A stretch of 64,000 nt of DNA, taken from positions 58,551,553 through 58,615,552 of the forward strand of contig JAQMRL010000001.1 of NCBI GenBank assembly GCA_035578175.1, in the 5' to 3' direction. Below, one piece after another: positions 59,629 through 64,000 of the stretch; the stretch's first letter is position 1; each line of letters starts with the position of its first letter. Position numbers and translations under genes: made by a program. The stretch comes from Catonia carolina (lineage: Eukaryota; Arthropoda; Insecta; Hemiptera; Achilidae). The notes beneath the pieces are model-generated. The model had not been told where the DNA came from. It saw nothing but the letters and a program-made list of their open reading frames with translations, and ran no database searches.

Positions 59629-60917
59629 ATGACTGGAAAAGCACTAAAGATAATGTCAAACAAACAAACTTCCCTTGGATTGAAAAGACTATGGTCTAGC
59701 TTGTCTGACGATAGTGATAAAAGTGGTGTATTAAGTAACACGGACAAATTTTTTGTTGTTCGTTGTGTTGCAGAAGAAGGGTCGCTTTCAAAAGTTTCCC
59801 CCTTCATTATTAACAGGTCTGTGCAGTCGGTTTGTGGCTCGCCACACTCTATTAAGAAATTAAGGAATGGTACTTTGTTAATTAAACAAAGTCTGCGAAG
59901 CAAAGTAGCAGCGTTGTTAAAATTACACAAATAGGAAGTACTGCAGTCACTGTTGAACCGCATAGATCCCTCAATTCATCTCGAGGAGTGGTTTACTCTC
60001 TAGATATACATGATATGTCTGAGGCTGAGTTATTAGAGGAGCTTACCTCCCAGCGAGTGACGCAAGTCAAAAGAGTTACGCGTCGGGAAAATGGTATTGA
60101 TGTCGGTACCCCGACACTTATCATAACATTTTCCACCCCACAACCTCCAGATCGTCTAAAGTTGGGTTACTTGTCTGTTCGAGTGAGACCGTATGTCCCA
60201 AACCCTCTGCGCTGTTTTCAGTGCCAGGAATACGGACATACGAAAACTAACTGCAAGAAACCTGCGATATGCGCAAAGTGCAGTTCACCTGACCACTTAG
60301 ACAGCGAATGCACTTCTGAAACAGAACTGTGTGCAAACTGTAAAGGAAGTCATTCAGCAAGGTCTCGGGAATGCCCTAATTATAAAGAAGAACGGGAAAT
60401 CCAGAAAATTTCGTCTGAACAGAAGCTTTCCTTTCCCGCTGCCCGGAGCGAGTACAGAAAACTAAATAGCATCCGAAATGCCGTCCAGCCTGACATTTCG
60501 TTTGCAGCTGCAACTAGTGTTCAGTCTCGTGTGTCTGGTGAGTGCTCGTCATGCGTAGAGTTGAAAAGTGTTGTTGAGAACCTAACTAAACAGGTTGCTT
60601 CCCTAACTTCTGCACTTAAAGCGTTATTAAGCACCAAGCAAACAGAAATTGGTTCAAAGAGCTCAGTGTCTCAAGTGTGTAACCTTTCTGCGACGCAGAG
60701 TACAAAAGCTCAGCTGTCAAGTAAGACAGCCTCTACCTCAAAGGGAAAACCCCTTTCAGTATCCAAGACGCTTCCAGCGGAAGCGTCTAAATTTTTAAAA
60801 TCTCCTCCGTCTGGGTCCAAGATCCACGATATGATAGGAGATTCATCGGCCCTAGAAAAGGGCTTTATACAAGTTAAAGGGAAAAAAGGGAAGGAGAAAA
60901 TTGTGTTTGAAACGTAA
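59629..60917 (+). pseudogene. E5 ORF1 gag (frameshift)
   Basis: ATG 59629. A 1-nt loss at about 59882-59892 shifts the frame and stops it at 59934. The gag frame reopens from about 59988 and runs through all three zinc knuckles to TAA 60915-60917, with the CCCC run after GTCGGTA intact here. Confidence 0.85.
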
Positions 60918-62711
60918 CTCCTCCGTTGCGAAATACCCTTTAATAGTTTAATTCAATGGAATGTTCGCGGGATCCGGTCTAGGTATGAAGATATAAAGAT
61001 ATTGATCCGGGATAAGTGTCCGTTTGCGCTTTGCCTGCAAGAGACGATGTTACAACCTGATATCCGATTATCCTTTCGTGGATACGAAATGTTTAGGAAA
61101 GATTCCCTGCATGGTGGCCCTGGTGATGGGGTTGCAATATTACTTCACCAGTCAATGCAAGGGATGAGTCTGGATATCCAAACGGATATTCAGGCTGTAG
61201 CAATCAGGATAACTGTCCCGGTGTCGGTTTGCGTGTGTAATGTTTATTTACCACCAAACACAGACATTTCATACCTAGCCATGAGAGAATTGCTGGAACA
61301 GTTACCAGCTCCATATATCGTCTTAGGAGATTTCAATGGTCACCATTATTCTTGGGGCTCCTCACTGTGCAATGGTAGAGGTCACATGGTGGAGAGGGTC
61401 CGGAGAGATTTAGACTTATGTCTATTGAACGATGGATCTGAAACATTCATGTCATCCTCAACAGGATCCTTGTCGTGCTTGGACCTTACTTTCTGTAGCC
61501 CGTCTATTGTTCCAAGGTTGATGTGGAGAGTACTGCCAGACCTGTATGGAAGTGATCACCGACCGGTGGTGGTCGAATTTTTTGACTACCAGCCTGTCGA
61601 TGACCTTCCGAAACGATGGATTGAAAAGCTTGCACGGTGGGATGAGTTTTCAAGTTTAATGGAATCTGAATATGAAGATGATGATGATGCACGAAAGCTG
61701 TTGTCTTCCTTTGTAGAGAGGATGTCTGCAGCAGCTGCCCAGAGCATTCCTAAAACATCGGGAAAAGCACGGCGTCCGCCGGTACCTTGGTGGAATGATC
61801 GTTGTAAGGAGGCTCTTCGGGACCGCCGTAGGGCCCTGCGCATTTTTAGTCGCAGACCTACGGATGCAAACCTGGAAGCGTACCGAAGAGCTCGGGCCTG
61901 CTGTAGGCGTGTCTTTCTTGAGAGTAAGAGGGAGTCGTGGAGCCGTTACGTTGGAGATAATAGCAGGAGTACCCCTGTGACAACGGTATGGAGAAAACTG
62001 CGTTCGGTATGTGGGAGGACGTCTCCACATCGAATCGCAGGGTTGCAAGCTGACGGTTCTGTGATCACATCACAGTCCGACATCGCTAACGTGATTGGTT
62101 CCTTCTTTAAATCAGCTTCCCTCACGTCTTCATATTCAGTACAGTTTCAACATTATAAGAAAACCATTGAATCTCTTCCTTTCTCTATAGCGGACTCGAA
62201 TGATCCTCTAAACATTCCTTTTTCATTGCCTGAGCTTAGAAAAGCGCTCAAAGTATCTCGAAATACCTCACCTGTAGAAGATGAAAATACACTTTCGATG
62301 ATAGCGCATTTACCGGATTCTGGGTTAAGGCAACTCCTACATGTTTTTAATAAAATATACGCTTCTAGAAAGCTTCCAAAAACTTGGAAAGAAGCAATTG
62401 TTGTTCCGATCCTCAAACCTGGTAAAGATAAAACATTGGCCTCCAACTACCGTCCCATTTCCTTGACAAGTGTTGTTTGTAAGGTCATGGAAAGAATGGT
62501 GAACAGTCGTCTCATGTGGTATCTGGAAAAGAATAACTTCCTCGCTCCTGAACAGAGCGGTTTTCGGAGAAGGAGGTCTTCGACAGACCACTTGGTGGCC
62601 CTTGAGACGGCTGTCTGCAATGCGTTTGCATTGCGGCAGCGCCTCGTTGCCGTATTCTTTGATTTGAAAAAAGCATATGATACAGCTTGGCGACGAGGTA
62701 TCCTCAATACC
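60918..62711 (+). pseudogene. E5 ORF2, truncated by E6
   Basis: Endonuclease complete (LCLQET, GDFNGHHYSWG, SDHRPV) and RT up to FFDLKKAYDTAW, then the frame runs into E6 leader sequence and stops at 62762. Several non-conservative changes against E1 (loss of the GG in the SPGGDE motif, GRSS to RRSS). Confidence 0.85.
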
Positions 62712-64000
62712 TCAGTATCCTCAATGGGTGCCCCCAGGGGGCACCCAGTCTTATATATATGAATGCTCGTCCATGCATATATATGTGGGTGTGCGGGTGT
62801 GGCAACCCCGGGACCCCAGCTAAGAGCTAACCTTATTTCAAAACTATACACAGGTTGCTCTTACACTACACACAACAATAATACTACATCACACACACCA
62901 CACTTTCTTTCAACACACACATTTACATACCCTACACACAACACATACACAAAGTTTTTCTTACACACATTTATAATGCTGGCGAGGATGGGATGCGGGC
63001 TGGTCGTGCGTAACCCTTTCCGGATTGGAAGGTCTGGACTGTGGTTGTGCTGCTGTGAGCTTGCTCTGCCGAGGCTTTGCGCCATCCTTTAGCCCTTCCA
63101 GTCGCTTCGGTACTGTGGCAAGAAGTGGACTATGGGTAGGAGTGTCGGAGCTCTTACTGCTGCGTGCGAGCCTCTGGGACGTCGGTATCAGTGGGTCAGG
63201 CAGTACCTGACTCCCCGGCCCGGATGAAATATGTGGGAGATGGCTGCCGGGAGTACTCGGCCGGGTCCTTCTTTTTACTAGGGACCTGCGGCGTGCACGG
63301 GTCATCTCTCCGCCCGCACCTTGCTTTCACGATGACTGGAAAAGCACTTAAGATAATGTTACACAAACAATCTTCCCCCGGTATGAAAAGACTATGGTCT
63401 AGCTTGTCGGACGATAGTGATAACAGTGGTGATAATACAGACAAATTTTTTGTTGTTCGTTGTGTTGGAGAAGAAGGGTCGCTGTCAAAAGTTTCCCCCT
63501 TCATTATTAACAGGTCTGTTCAGTCGGTTTGTGGCTCGCTACACTCTATTACGAAATTAAGGAATGGTACTTTGTTAATTGAAACAACGTCTGCGAAGCA
63601 AAGTAGCAGCGTTGGTAAAATTACTCAAATCGGAAGTACTGCAGTTACCGTTGAACCGCATAGGTCCCTCAACTCATCTCGAGGAGTAGTTTACTCTCGA
63701 GATATACAAGATATGTCTGAGGCTGAGTTATTGGAGGAGCTTACCTCCCAGAGAGTGACGCAAGTCAAAAGAGTTATGCGTCGGGAAAATGGAATTGATG
63801 TCGGTACCCCGACACTTATCATAACATTTTCCACCCCTCAACCTCCGGATCGTCTTAAGTTGGGTTACTTGTCTGTTCGAGTGAGACCGTATGTCCCAAA
63901 CCCTCTGCGCTGTTTTCAGTGCCAGGAATACGGACATACGAAAACAAACTGCAAGAAACCTGCGATATGCGCCAAGTGCAGTTCACCTGACCACTTAGAC
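62712..64000 (+). mobile_element. E6: family B retrotransposon, continues past window edge
   Basis: Starts within E5. The first bases include an 11-bp repeat of E5 target sequence (62715-62725) and a 21-nt perfect palindrome (62726-62746), then the ordinary leader. Its gag N-terminus (DNSGDNTDKFF) places it in family B. Confidence 0.8.
63332..64000 (+). CDS. E6 ORF1 gag, open to window edge
   Basis: From ATG 63332 the frame is open for 223 codons to the edge, through the first knuckle (CFQCQEYGHTKTNC) and into the second. It is the only gag in the window not yet seen to be broken, but its 3' part is outside. Confidence 0.8.
   Translation, partial: MTGKALKIMLHKQSSPGMKRLWSSLSDDSDNSGDNTDKFFVVRCVGEEGSLSKVSPFIINRSVQSVCGSLHSITKLRNGTLLIETTSAKQSSSVGKITQIGSTAVTVEPHRSLNSSRGVVYSRDIQDMSEAELLEELTSQRVTQVKRVMRRENGIDVGTPTLIITFSTPQPPDRLKLGYLSVRVRPYVPNPLRCFQCQEYGHTKTNCKKPAICAKCSSPDHLD

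Larger units (their letters stand above)
59012..62711 (+). mobile_element. E5: family A retrotransposon, 3' end lost to E6 insertion
   Basis: Leader from about 59012 (CATGCATATATATGTGGGTG), gag and ORF2 through the early RT, interrupted at 62711 by E6. The leader contains an extra segment of about 66 bp made of three hairpins (59085-59162) absent from other copies. Endonuclease motifs are intact; substitutions in RT (SPVEDENT instead of SPGGDEIT) indicate decay. Confidence 0.8.

Overview
The window reads as AT-rich, repeat-dense insect nuclear DNA. I would guess a hemipteran, with low confidence. It shows short GT-AG introns, tRNA-derived SINEs, poly(A)-tailed non-LTR retrotransposons, a GTSF1-type (piRNA cofactor) zinc-finger exon, a BESS-like gene and endogenous densovirus genes. 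There is no bacterial gene organisation, rRNA or CRISPR.

Layout. 0.5-1.2 kb: GC-richer repeat with a 59-bp tandem motif. 1.7-4.0 kb (minus): decayed copy A of an unrecognised three-gene module. 4.8-8.7 kb: arm A of an inverted repeat (BESS-like gene, SINE, GTSF1-like exon). 8.9-15.3 kb (minus): two-exon gene cut by retrotransposon E1. 16-20 kb: duplicated small gene, SINEs and a densovirus-terminus-like hairpin. 20.3-23.2 kb: no gene seen. 23.2-25.7 kb (minus): densovirus capsid region with a phospholipase A2 motif and terminus-like sequence. 25.9-28.3 kb: tightly packed ORFs (RING finger, 243-aa ORF, W/D-repeat protein) that look like a relic of a larger DNA virus. 28.5-44.2 kb: one retrotransposon (X) carrying insertions W and Y, with Z inside Y. 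44.2-47.5 kb (minus): densovirus NS1/NS2 plus a second copy of its 5' end. 47.6-56.0 kb: arm B of the inverted repeat, interrupted by element E4. 56.5-59.0 kb (minus): better preserved copy B of the three-gene module. 59.0-64.0 kb: element E5 interrupted by E6, which runs off the edge.

All eight insertions of the dominant retrotransposon family (gag with CCHC knuckles; endonuclease-RT-RNase H) lie on the plus strand. The densovirus genes, both module copies and GTSF1-B lie on the minus strand. ORF2 is open over its full 1202 codons in E1, E4 and an accidental X/W chimera. ORF1 is broken in every copy whose ORF1 can be read to its end. Target-site duplications resolve the nesting order. The most unusual items are the duplicated three-gene module with conserved Cys/His residues, long overlapping densovirus NS frames with a predicted 43-nt intron, four copies of a densovirus terminus hairpin, the virus-like cluster at 25.9-28.3 kb, and the seamless X/W chimera.
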